A model generated the notes under the pieces. It was given only the letters and a program-made list of their open reading frames with translations. It did no database searches and was not told where the DNA came from. 33,120 nucleotides of DNA from a virus. This document shows positions 14,175-22,169 of the stretch, one piece after another. A program made the position numbers and the translations under genes. The stretch is taken from IMG/VR virus record IMGVR_UViG_3300025118_005069, positions 1 to 33,120 of that record, one strand, 5' to 3'. How positions within the stretch are numbered: the stretch's first letter is position 1; each line of letters begins with the position of its first letter.

Positions 14175-14852
14175 TTACTTAACTATGAGAGAGTTATACA
14201 GTTCCCACTGATCAATACAAGAATCATGGATTTCAGGTGTCTTTGCTACGTTAAAAGTTCTACCCATAAAGGGGAGATCCTGATCAGGAAAATTAGATAT
14301 ATCATGCACATGCTGCCACTCACACCCCTTAGCTACAACACTACTCCATCCACAGGCCCAAGCTTTCAATCCCAACCCATGCTCATCTGCTAAGGGACCG
14401 TTTAAGAAGTTGTACCCTCCTATATCATTAATCATTTCTAATCTATAAGCCAATAAAAATCCTTTAAGAGTGGGTCTTTTATGCTCTGGTCGGCCTCCTA
14501 TCTCTACCCCAACTATCCCTACGTCCTCCTCTTTAAATTCTTTAATCATCTTTTCATAAGTAGACGGACCCACTCGGCAATCGTCACTCAATGCTACCAC
14601 AAAAGGAGACTCACATAAGTTAAATCCCGTATTAAATGCTCGGGCACACCCTATATTTTGGGACATAATAGCATAGCGAGTAATTCTCTTGTCGGAAGAG
14701 CAATATTCTATAATTTTTTGAGTATCCTCACCATAAGGGTTAACCACTACGCAGAACTCAGAAGGTAAATGAGTAGAGGCATATGCCTCCTCTACGCACT
14801 GTTGTAAATTAGATAAACTTTTCCATCCAGTAGTAAAAATAGAGTATTCCAT
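14175..14852 (-). CDS. GT2-like glycosyltransferase
   Basis: A 225-residue GT-A-like protein starting MEYSIFTTGWKSLSNLQQC. It has SQNIGCARAFNTGF in the nucleotide-binding region and ALSDDCRVG in the place of the DXD metal motif, then LADEHGLGLKAWACGW and a helical end. The pattern is a short GT2 without membrane helices, so it is likely cytoplasmic. Donor and acceptor are unknown. It abuts the next gene with no gap. Confidence 0.75.
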   Translation of the reverse strand: MEYSIFTTGWKSLSNLQQCVEEAYASTHLPSEFCVVVNPYGEDTQKIIEYCSSDKRITRYAIMSQNIGCARAFNTGFNLCESPFVVALSDDCRVGPSTYEKMIKEFKEEDVGIVGVEIGGRPEHKRPTLKGFLLAYRLEMINDIGGYNFLNGPLADEHGLGLKAWACGWSSVVAKGCEWQHVHDISNFPDQDLPFMGRTFNVAKTPEIHDSCIDQWELYNSLIVK

Positions 14853-15752
14853 TTAATTTTCCTCAGTATAAACTTCGATTTGTTCCTTTAGGTATCTGTC
14901 AAAAGAGATGTATTTATGTGCAATTTCAAAATTATTTTTAATAGCTTCTCTCCTACTATCATAGTCTTCGACGCTCAAATTATCCAACACTTCTTCAAGG
15001 TCATCTAAATTAGAAAATTCTAAACATCCATCTATATCGAAGAACTCTCCCACGTTCGTAGGGCTCCATACTATGGGAACTGTTCCCGTGAAAAAACAAT
15101 TTAATAGTTTCTCATCAAAATAATTTTTACACCTAATGCTATGAATTACCATAGCATATCTATAATCTTTGAAAGCTCTAAAAAGATTTCCAGTAACTTT
15201 CAAATAAGCTCCTTTCAATGTCTCCGTAGATTCATTCTTATAGTCCTCATATAAATTTTTATAAAAAGGGCCATAACAATCCATCTTATTCCCATATTGC
15301 TTTATAACTTCATGCCTTAGTCTATGCCCTTCGGCCCACACCTTCTCACTCGCTACAATAGAAAGTGATTTACTTTTATTATATATTTTTATGTCTTCTT
15401 TTAAAATATATGCTCCTGCTAGGAATGGAAACAATCTAAATTTAGAAGAGATACTTAGAAGACGTTCATCATGAGTGAATATAGCGTCAAACTTATTTAC
15501 TAAGTTTGGATTCTCCGCTAAAGCCATATAAGCATCAGGTTTAATGGATTTAGGTTCTATAAATAGCCCAAATTTATATTTAGAGGAGACCTGATCAACA
15601 ACAGGATGAAGTATTAGCTCGTCTGTAAAGACTGTTGGCCCGTCAAACTCTAAAAGAGGAGGACGGATGTATTCTACATCATTGCAAGGTTGCCATCCGT
15701 TAAACCATAGATTACAGGAAGGATTATTAGTATCAAATAAATTAATTTTCAT
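14853..15752 (-). CDS. GT10-like (alpha-1,3/4-fucosyltransferase family)
   Basis: A 299-residue protein. The C-terminal half has the GT10-type donor-binding segment: YRYAMVIHSIRCKNYFDEKL, then LNCFFTGTVPIVW, matching the family's 'E-N-x-x-x-x-Y-(V/F)-T-E-K-L ... G-x-V-P-I-x-W' shape. The N-terminal acceptor domain is divergent, with FGLFIEPKSIKPDAY. Known members use GDP-L-fucose. This is the second fucosyltransferase-like gene in the cluster. It overlaps the GT8-like gene by 11 bases. Donor specificity is inferred only. Confidence 0.75.
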   Translation of the reverse strand: MKINLFDTNNPSCNLWFNGWQPCNDVEYIRPPLLEFDGPTVFTDELILHPVVDQVSSKYKFGLFIEPKSIKPDAYMALAENPNLVNKFDAIFTHDERLLSISSKFRLFPFLAGAYILKEDIKIYNKSKSLSIVASEKVWAEGHRLRHEVIKQYGNKMDCYGPFYKNLYEDYKNESTETLKGAYLKVTGNLFRAFKDYRYAMVIHSIRCKNYFDEKLLNCFFTGTVPIVWSPTNVGEFFDIDGCLEFSNLDDLEEVLDNLSVEDYDSRREAIKNNFEIAHKYISFDRYLKEQIEVYTEEN

Positions 15753-16533
15753 AGAGGTAACTATAATCCTTAGAAACTGCGTTAACTTTTCCTTCTTCGG
15801 TAAATTCCCCTTCTATACCATACAAACAAGGTCCCGCATAATGAATAAAATTAGCTTCATATCTGTGGTTATCTGAATCATATTCGCCCAAACTTATCCT
15901 ATTAAAGGAATGATCTAAAGATTCATTGGGAATATTATATTTTTGAATCAAAGCATTAAAATAAGTTTGATCATTAAAATCATATATATTTTCACAATCT
16001 TTTAATGATAATAATTTTTCCTCATCCGTTATCCACGAACTACTATCCTTCCCGAATAGCATCACACCCATATTGTAATAAACATGTTTCTCTCTTTCAT
16101 TCTTTTTCCAAGGGAAAGGCTCGTCTAAATTTTCAATAACTCTTTTAACGTAAGGGTCTCTATCCATAACGTCTTCATCTCCTCCGTATAAAGTTTTTCC
16201 CGTTATCCCTACCTCTTGGCTTTCATCGTAGCCATAATATTTCTCAGGATCAGGATACTCTTCAAATATATTTTTTGCATGAGGGGTAATTAAAACATCT
16301 GCGTCTAAGTAAAGAACCTGGTCAAAATCCTGGTCAAATAGCTGACGAATCTGTAGCTTCTCAAAGAAAAAGTTAGCGGTGGGATTGGGTCCGTAAGGCC
16401 ACCCAGTAATCATCTGCTGGGATATGAAGTGCTGGATGTCGTACTTTTCACAATAAGAGTGTTGTGATTGTAAACATTTTTGCCAGTGGGGTCTAACTCC
16501 TCCAATACATAAATTAAAAATAGCTTTTTTCAT
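15742..16533 (-). CDS. GT8-like glycosyltransferase
   Basis: A 263-residue protein with VLYLDADVLI (the DXD motif, metal and nucleotide binding), YYNMGVMLFG, DFNDQTYFNALI and a late FIHYAGP. These occur in this order in GT8 retaining transferases, such as glycogenin and LPS galactosyltransferases. No signal peptide or transmembrane helix is seen. RBS AAGGAAC lies upstream. It transfers a hexose from a UDP-sugar in known members; the acceptor here is unknown. Confidence 0.8.
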   Translation of the reverse strand: MKKAIFNLCIGGVRPHWQKCLQSQHSYCEKYDIQHFISQQMITGWPYGPNPTANFFFEKLQIRQLFDQDFDQVLYLDADVLITPHAKNIFEEYPDPEKYYGYDESQEVGITGKTLYGGDEDVMDRDPYVKRVIENLDEPFPWKKNEREKHVYYNMGVMLFGKDSSSWITDEEKLLSLKDCENIYDFNDQTYFNALIQKYNIPNESLDHSFNRISLGEYDSDNHRYEANFIHYAGPCLYGIEGEFTEEGKVNAVSKDYSYLYEN

Positions 16534-16544
16534 AAGAAAGTTCC

Positions 16545-16847
16545 TTATAACTCAACACATTTATCTTCAAAGAATACATCATAGTAAGGTTTCCCCATGC
16601 GTAACTCATGATACTTAGCTCCCCACTTCTTCAATTGATCACGAGTTACGTCATAGCATAATTCATAAGCTTTATGTATATTACCTTTGGCTCTGGTCAT
16701 GCCTCTTGCTGTCCAGTAAATAATAGTGTGCCCTTCTTCATATAATTCATTAATTTTATTTATCTTACTTAAAAAAGGATAACACTCTTCGTACTTACCC
16801 TTTGTGTCACTACAAATAGTACCATCAATATCCACAAAGTAAATCAT
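16545..16847 (-). CDS. small HAD phosphatase, EcbF/BcbF-like
   Basis: A 100-residue HAD-fold protein. Motif I is VDIDGTIC (nucleophile Asp), motif II is IIYWTARGM (Thr), and the end has GKPYYDVFFEDKC as motif III/IV. It is the short, capless variety often found in capsule and LPS gene clusters (EcbF/BcbF type). The ATG at 16847 forms an ATGA overlap with the transaldolase stop; an upstream ATG at 16856 is possible. In a heptose route it could supply the phosphatase step that GmhB normally performs (inference). Confidence 0.82.
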   Translation of the reverse strand: MIYFVDIDGTICSDTKGKYEECYPFLSKINKINELYEEGHTIIYWTARGMTRAKGNIHKAYELCYDVTRDQLKKWGAKYHELRMGKPYYDVFFEDKCVEL

Positions 16848-17509
16848 TTTATCCATTCTCTAAAATCGTTTAGAAACTCTTCCACAGACGTATCGGTAGA
16901 CGGGTGAATCATCATTTTCCTTATCACAGAAAATCCAGCGGTTACAATATGGGAACCAGCATCCCACGCATCGGATACGTCCTTTGCGCTTCTAATGCTC
17001 CCAGAAATAATCTCACAGTTAAGTTCGTTGGTTTCTATAAATTGACGTACCTTCTTAATAACCTCAATAGGATCTCCTCCGCAATCTAAAAGACGATTAT
17101 AGAATAAGGATACATACCTAGCTCCAGACAAAGCAGCCATCTCCATCTGAGTTGCCGTGAAGCAACAAGTACAATTGACAGCTACCCCAGAGGAACTGAG
17201 CTTATTTATAATTTTTAACTCCTCGTACCCTACAGGAATTTTTATATTTACGTTTGTATAGTCGCTTTCCTTATAGATAGAAAAAGCCTGTTCATACATT
17301 TCAGAGGGGGTTTCGGCAAACACTTCTACACTTAAAGGGACCCTTTTGATCTCCTTACACAAAGAAACAATCTTCTTTATGTGCTTGATAAAATTCTCCT
17401 TCGGTTCCTTCGATAAAAGAGAGGGATTAGTGGTTACTCCTTCAACAGCACCTGTGCTTAACGAATTTTCTATATCATTTAAATTAGCGGTATCTATAAA
17501 TAACTTCAT
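16844..17509 (-). CDS. transaldolase / fructose-6-phosphate aldolase family
   Basis: A 221-residue single-domain TIM-barrel enzyme of TalC/FSA size. Conserved features are FIDTAN (Asp6), TTNPSLL (26-32), the Schiff-base lysine in VNIKIPV (Lys90), NCTCCFTATQ, and the strand ending ISGSIRSAKDV. Transaldolases move a dihydroxyacetone unit between sugar phosphates and can form or consume sedoheptulose 7-phosphate. Cyanophages and some other marine phages carry TalC for carbon flux. Here it sits among heptose-type genes, so sedoheptulose 7-phosphate supply is an alternative reading. It overlaps the cupin gene by 4 bases. Confidence 0.9.
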   Translation of the reverse strand: MKLFIDTANLNDIENSLSTGAVEGVTTNPSLLSKEPKENFIKHIKKIVSLCKEIKRVPLSVEVFAETPSEMYEQAFSIYKESDYTNVNIKIPVGYEELKIINKLSSSGVAVNCTCCFTATQMEMAALSGARYVSLFYNRLLDCGGDPIEVIKKVRQFIETNELNCEIISGSIRSAKDVSDAWDAGSHIVTAGFSVIRKMMIHPSTDTSVEEFLNDFREWIK

Positions 17510-17922
17510 TTTTCTATATGCCTATACTTTCTTCCATCTTCAACCAGATGTGAATCCGAATCATCATCCTTTGTAGAAACTTCAATAATTATTACATCTT
17601 CTTCTGCAATTCTCATGTGCATCAACCCCACTGGGATATGAAAGATGTCTCCCTCGTTTAAAATAACAGACTTATTTTCTGCTCTCCCAACCCGTAGCCC
17701 TACCTTAAGCCTACCCTTTTCAATGTAATAAGATTCTTCCTTCTTAACATGATACTCTAAGCTGCTTTGTGTATTTGCCCTCATAAAAATACGTTTTACC
17801 GTATAATTATCGCCCTCAAAAATAGTGTGCATCTCCCCCCAGTATTTTTTTATACTTTTCAGTGGTTTGCATACAGGAGGTAAAATTTGAATACCGTAAG
17901 ATATTTCAGTATTATTGTCCAT
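17506..17922 (-). CDS. cupin protein, sugar-phosphate isomerase-like
   Basis: A 138-residue single-cupin protein. The first cupin motif is around SLEYHVKKEESYYIEKGRLKV (His then Glu and a Gly turn), and the second is LNEGDIFHIPVGLMHM (His). This is the layout of type II phosphomannose isomerase cupins and related sugar-cluster cupins, though the substrate is not evident. Start 17922 is used, with GGAGG about 11 bases upstream; the longer frame to 17961 overlaps the kinase heavily. It lies between the kinase and transaldolase genes. Confidence 0.75.
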   Translation of the reverse strand: MDNNTEISYGIQILPPVCKPLKSIKKYWGEMHTIFEGDNYTVKRIFMRANTQSSLEYHVKKEESYYIEKGRLKVGLRVGRAENKSVILNEGDIFHIPVGLMHMRIAEEDVIIIEVSTKDDDSDSHLVEDGRKYRHIEK

Positions 17923-17923
17923 G

Positions 17924-18823
17924 CTACTTCGTTCCTCCGTGATTTTTAGATAGAAACTCATTTAAATCTCCCATATTAGGGGTTCTGGTTCCTATGTTAG
18001 TAGTTGATAGTGCAGCCCATGCGTTACAAAAAGCCAATGCTTCTATTATTGACAGGTGGGATACAATACATAAAGAAAAGGCAGCAAGAAAGGCATCCCC
18101 TGCTCCGCAAGGGTCAACGCACTTAGCCTTGTACCCTGCATGGGATATCTCTGTATTAAAATCAGAGAATGAACACCCCTCCGCTCCCAAAGTGGTACAC
18201 CCCACAAAAGATTTTCCGTATCCCTCAGATTCCTCCTTATTCATGCACATATAATCAGAATTTTCAAATAACAAATATCTATTTTTTCTATCCGACATCT
18301 GTGAGCTAGATATGACGGGGATACCATAAGTATGAGCAGTCTCAATAATATAATCAACTTCCCCAAACATACCTAATCCATAATCAACAAGAACTACAGA
18401 ATCTATATTTTTCATGTGATGCTCTATCGTTGGAATACGGTGAGAATAAGGTGTAGAACTAGTTTTATTTATTTGAAGATATTTATACCGTTCTTCTCCT
18501 TTAGTGGACCAAATTCTAGTTTTAACATTATTATCTGTATCCACCAAAAGGGGAGAAAACCAAAACTTATCGCTACTTTTTTTCCACTCTGTAAAATACC
18601 TTTTGTAACTATCATTTCCTAGAGGAGTAAGAAACCTACAAGAAGCTCCCAAGGCTAGTATATTCTCGACCACATTAGCGGCTCCCCCCAAACTTACGGA
18701 TCTCTCAACTTCTTTCAGCTTTAGAGTTGGGGATTCCAAAGAGACCCCCACAGCTTCGCCAATAATAGTCTCATCAATGATACTATCCCCGATAACTAAA
18801 ATATTTTTATTCTTAAAATTCAT
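17924..18823 (-). CDS. PfkB-family sugar kinase, HldA-like
   Basis: A 299-residue ribokinase-fold kinase. It begins MNFKNKNILVIGDSIIDET, then has SLGGAANVVENILALGA, and near the C-terminus DPCGAGDAF, whose last Asp is the catalytic base. The order and wording follow domain I of HldE (D-glycero-beta-D-manno-heptose-7-phosphate kinase). The ATG at 18823 overlaps the stop of the RpiB-HldC fusion by 11 bases; upstream ATGs are less convincing. In E. coli the kinase and the adenylyltransferase are one protein; here they are separate, and the transferase is fused to another enzyme. Heptose substrate is inferred. Confidence 0.85.
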   Translation of the reverse strand: MNFKNKNILVIGDSIIDETIIGEAVGVSLESPTLKLKEVERSVSLGGAANVVENILALGASCRFLTPLGNDSYKRYFTEWKKSSDKFWFSPLLVDTDNNVKTRIWSTKGEERYKYLQINKTSSTPYSHRIPTIEHHMKNIDSVVLVDYGLGMFGEVDYIIETAHTYGIPVISSSQMSDRKNRYLLFENSDYMCMNKEESEGYGKSFVGCTTLGAEGCSFSDFNTEISHAGYKAKCVDPCGAGDAFLAAFSLCIVSHLSIIEALAFCNAWAALSTTNIGTRTPNMGDLNEFLSKNHGGTK

Positions 18824-19703
18824 TATCGGGATGCTCATAGAGCCCATTCTCCAAAGTATCCAACCGTTGTATTTTACGAATTGTGTCAGTGGTAGAATAG
18901 TTCTGTACTAGAGGAAAAATATTAACTTGAACATCCTCAGGAATATTGTCACGATGGCGAACTTCGTCGGCACTCCATTCTCCTCCCTTCACAACAATAT
19001 TGGGAGAAATTTTATTACGAACCTCTTTTAAATTACCATCAAAAATAATAACCTCATCAACTTCAATTAATGATTCTAAAAGTTTCTTTCTATTATCTTC
19101 GTTATTAATAGGTCTAGTTTTTCCTTTTAACTTTCGTACTGATTTATCACTGTTAATGGCTACTACTAACCTACCCCCTAACCTTTTAGAAAATTGCAGT
19201 AGCTCTAGATGCCCAGTATGGAGAATATCAAAAACTCCGTTAGTAAATATTATTTTTTGGGGGGAGTTATCTAATTTTGACAACCGTTTATTATGCCTTC
19301 CCTCCCCAAAGGACTCATTCAACCATATATCAACGATTTCCTGATTTGTATCATAAGAATTAGACCAGCTACCTAAACAGAGAATATTAGAATCATTATG
19401 CTCTCTACATTTGGCCGCAGTATCTATATTGTGAACTAACGCCGCCCTAACACCCTCATACCGATTAGCAGCAATACTCATGCCAACACCTGTACCACAT
19501 AAAAGTATTCCTCTAAAAGAAGAATTACTGTTTATGATCTGACTAAGCTGTTTAGCATAGTCCGCGTAATCCACGCTTTTCAGAGTGTCATGCGGACCCA
19601 GATCAATTACGGTGAACCCCTTTGATTTTAGGCTATCGGATATTGATAGTTTTTGTGACACTCCGTTATGGTCTGCGCCTAAAATTATAATATTATTTTT
19701 CAT
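18813..19703 (-). CDS. RpiB-type isomerase fused to HldC-type nucleotidyltransferase
   Basis: A 296-residue two-domain protein. Residues 1-145 are RpiB/LacA-like: GADHNG (Asp11, His12), GILLCGTGVGMSIAAN with the Cys69 of the active site, and EHNDSNILCLGS. Residues 150-280 are a nucleotidyltransferase like the C-terminal half of HldE: TNGVFDILHTGH (HxGH-type motif, 162-165), INSDKSVRKLKGKTRPIN, ISPNIVVKGGEW and the ending STTDTIRKIQ. RpiB-type enzymes interconvert aldose and ketose phosphates. HldC-type enzymes adenylylate heptose 1-phosphate. The fusion joins two steps of one apparent sugar-activation route. It overlaps the GT9-like gene by 11 bases. Confidence 0.88.
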   Translation of the reverse strand: MKNNIIILGADHNGVSQKLSISDSLKSKGFTVIDLGPHDTLKSVDYADYAKQLSQIINSNSSFRGILLCGTGVGMSIAANRYEGVRAALVHNIDTAAKCREHNDSNILCLGSWSNSYDTNQEIVDIWLNESFGEGRHNKRLSKLDNSPQKIIFTNGVFDILHTGHLELLQFSKRLGGRLVVAINSDKSVRKLKGKTRPINNEDNRKKLLESLIEVDEVIIFDGNLKEVRNKISPNIVVKGGEWSADEVRHRDNIPEDVQVNIFPLVQNYSTTDTIRKIQRLDTLENGLYEHPDNEF

Positions 19704-20688
19704 GAAAAAAGTCCCTGTAAGTATATTGAGCTAGTTTAACTGGGTCAACAGTTTCGCACGAGGTGTCACAAGTAGCGGATAAATCTTCCCATCCTCTAAG
19801 CTTCTTCATCTGCTCCCCACAACGTAGGGTGCATTTGGAATGAAGGTCCCAATATAGAGTAGTATTTTTACTAGCGTAGTGATATAATTTGTTTATAGTT
19901 TGAGCAGCCAATAAGACTATATCCTTATCCTGAGAATTAAATATATGGTGCATCCCCCCATCAGCCAACACCGTAACTCTCGGCTTTGCAGCTTCGTAGG
20001 CAAGATCTTTCCACGGCATATGACCCACATGGACATCCCCAAAGTTTAAGAAATCTTTTGAGAACTCCATAATCTTAATATCAGGATCAAGTCGTTTAAT
20101 CTCATCTACGAACTCTCTCCACGACCCTCCCTGATCTCCATTAAATCTGAATCCTTTTCCATCGCAGCCTGGATGGGCCGTAGGATTGGTCGGAGTGATT
20201 TTCTGTGCGGGTACAATGGCTAAAGTCTTCTCCTCTACTGGAGGCTTCTCTATAAATATTTTTGGAAAAAGATCAGTACCATCGTGTAGATATTTCTCTA
20301 ACCCTAACTGGAGCACGGAATTCAAATATAGTAAATTTGCAGTAGGATGTTTGTAAAGATAATCAAAGTTATCATTCCAGTAGTCCCAGCAGCGCGGGTG
20401 ACGCTCCGCAAAAAGAACAAACATATTTTCTGGTAGATTCTTCCTGCCGTTATTGGCCTCTTGCTTCCAAAAATCATAAGTACCAATTAAATTTTCATTG
20501 GGATTGGCTATCTCATCCACTAAGGGGTTATCCCTCATAATATCAACTAACTCACCTACAGTAATAACTACCAGTTTTGAGTCGGGGTACTCTTTCTTTA
20601 GGAGAGTGGGAGCAAAAGACCAATGTACAGAATCTCCCAAATTTTGAGGATAGAACCATCTAGGAATTACTAAATAAATTGTTTCCAT
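19693..20688 (-). CDS. GT9-like (heptosyltransferase family) glycosyltransferase
   Basis: A 331-residue protein. The N-terminus reads NLGDSVHWSFAPTLLKKEYP, then KLVVITVGELVDIMRDNPLVDEI, which mirrors the opening of ADP-heptose:LPS heptosyltransferases. The second half has LAIVPAQ, a GGSWREFVDEIK helix and a DGGMHHIF donor-side loop. The C-terminal ~55 residues have several cysteines (KCTLRCGEQ, SATCDTSCE) that may bind metal or form disulfides, unusual for the family. GT9 enzymes add heptose to LPS inner core or other sugars. Neighbouring HldA/HldC-like genes make heptose the natural donor hypothesis. Confidence 0.7.
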   Translation of the reverse strand: METIYLVIPRWFYPQNLGDSVHWSFAPTLLKKEYPDSKLVVITVGELVDIMRDNPLVDEIANPNENLIGTYDFWKQEANNGRKNLPENMFVLFAERHPRCWDYWNDNFDYLYKHPTANLLYLNSVLQLGLEKYLHDGTDLFPKIFIEKPPVEEKTLAIVPAQKITPTNPTAHPGCDGKGFRFNGDQGGSWREFVDEIKRLDPDIKIMEFSKDFLNFGDVHVGHMPWKDLAYEAAKPRVTVLADGGMHHIFNSQDKDIVLLAAQTINKLYHYASKNTTLYWDLHSKCTLRCGEQMKKLRGWEDLSATCDTSCETVDPVKLAQYTYRDFFHEK

Positions 20689-20690
20689 TT

Positions 20691-22169
20691 TTATTTACTT
20701 CTCCTTAAAATACTTCTCGGGAGATCCCCTTGACCCATGCTATGCTCAAACTTTACAAACCCACCAGCAGGATTAAAAGGAATGTTTAGTGTGTCTCTAA
20801 CCTCGGCTTCCAACTTCTCTCTTTCTATTACTAAATCATTAGCAGAAATATGATCAGTCCAAACATAAGATTTATACCCACCATCTGGATCTCCCTTATA
20901 ATAGTCGGGTTCCTCTAAATAATTCAAATCCTTTTGGTACAATTTATCCCCCGTGCGGGGTTGAGTGTATACATAATAATCTTTCTCTTTAATAGCTTCA
21001 TCAAAGTAAGGGGAACCTGGGTAAGTAGTTATGATGGTGCAATCAAAATCTTCTGGTTCGTTTTCAAGTAACCAATTCTTCGTATTCTCTATAGTTTCCT
21101 TACTCTCTCCCGCATGGCCGATGGACATGAGAGCTTTCACTTTTAATCCAGCATTCTTAGCGTACTGTACACACTTAGTGTTGGCAGCTACATCAGCATT
21201 CTTCTCTATGTTGGTCAGGATACTCTCGTCACCAGACTCAAATCCAGTTAAAAGCCATCGGAATCCTGCTGCATACATTAGGTCCGCTTGTCTCTGGGTG
21301 AATAATTCAGCCTTTACAAATCCTCTAAACATGAACTGTTCATTAACTTCTTTTTGTAAGGCAATCAACTTCTCTAAAAGAGATTCCCACTCTTTATTTA
21401 CATTCAACTCATCATCATAAAACATAAAACCAGTAAATCCATAAGTATCATATAGATGACGAACTTCATCCACCACAGAATCAGATGATCGAGTACGAAT
21501 TTTTCTTAAGAAAGGAGAATTTCTACCACCACAAAAGGTACACTTAAAAGGACATCCTAATTGACAAATTAAACTCGTAGCTTTAGCTCCCTCGATACTG
21601 TAATGATAAGAGTCCATATCCACTAAATGCCGTGCAGGAAGAGGAAGATCCTCTAACTCATCATTAGTAAGAAATAACCCGCCCTTGGGAACATCAGCAT
21701 CCACTATACCCCTATCAGTGTCAAGAGCTTCAAAAATAGCTTTCTCCCCATCCCCAGCAACCAGAACATCGAAAGTATCTAACAACGCTCCAATATCCCG
21801 TGTGGCTCTTCCAGAAAACTTTTCTTTCTTTGCAGCAGAGTTCATAAGGGAGGGATGGGGACCTCCTAAGATAATTTTAGACTCTGGGGCAAGTTCTCGT
21901 ATATTATTAGCTATCTTAAAAGCAAAAGGTATTTGAGGGGTGGTTGCTGTTAGACCAAAAGTTTTAATAAATGGATTTTGATTTAAATAAGTATCCAATA
22001 CTTCTTCACAATTCTTTACCCCAGCTAAATCTAGAAAATCAACAAAATATCCCCTCTCCTCTAAAGCCGCTGCTACTTTTAGAATACCTATATGAAGAAA
22101 AACTCGTTCATCCAGTAAAAAGGGAGAAGGTGGAGTAATAAAACAAATAGTTTTATTTACTGATAACAT
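20691..22169 (-). CDS. B12-binding-domain radical SAM protein
   Basis: A 492-residue protein. The N-terminal ~150 residues form a cobalamin-binding-type domain (IILGGPHPSLM at 99-109, then LVAGDGEKA). The radical SAM core has CPFKCTFC (Cys206, Cys210, Cys213), binding a 4Fe-4S cluster and SAM, followed by GFMFYDDELNVN and GFESGDESIL. Such enzymes methylate unactivated carbons or rearrange substrates in glycan, lipid and natural-product pathways. Its place among glycosyltransferases suggests sugar or lipid-carrier modification, but the substrate is unknown. It overlaps the downstream side of a GT2 gene by 17 bases. Confidence 0.92.
   Translation of the reverse strand: MLSVNKTICFITPPSPFLLDERVFLHIGILKVAAALEERGYFVDFLDLAGVKNCEEVLDTYLNQNPFIKTFGLTATTPQIPFAFKIANNIRELAPESKIILGGPHPSLMNSAAKKEKFSGRATRDIGALLDTFDVLVAGDGEKAIFEALDTDRGIVDADVPKGGLFLTNDELEDLPLPARHLVDMDSYHYSIEGAKATSLICQLGCPFKCTFCGGRNSPFLRKIRTRSSDSVVDEVRHLYDTYGFTGFMFYDDELNVNKEWESLLEKLIALQKEVNEQFMFRGFVKAELFTQRQADLMYAAGFRWLLTGFESGDESILTNIEKNADVAANTKCVQYAKNAGLKVKALMSIGHAGESKETIENTKNWLLENEPEDFDCTIITTYPGSPYFDEAIKEKDYYVYTQPRTGDKLYQKDLNYLEEPDYYKGDPDGGYKSYVWTDHISANDLVIEREKLEAEVRDTLNIPFNPAGGFVKFEHSMGQGDLPRSILRRSK

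Noticed and set aside
16844-17509. Transaldolase as evidence of a cyanophage
   Set aside because: TalC occurs in several marine phage groups, and no photosynthesis genes are present.
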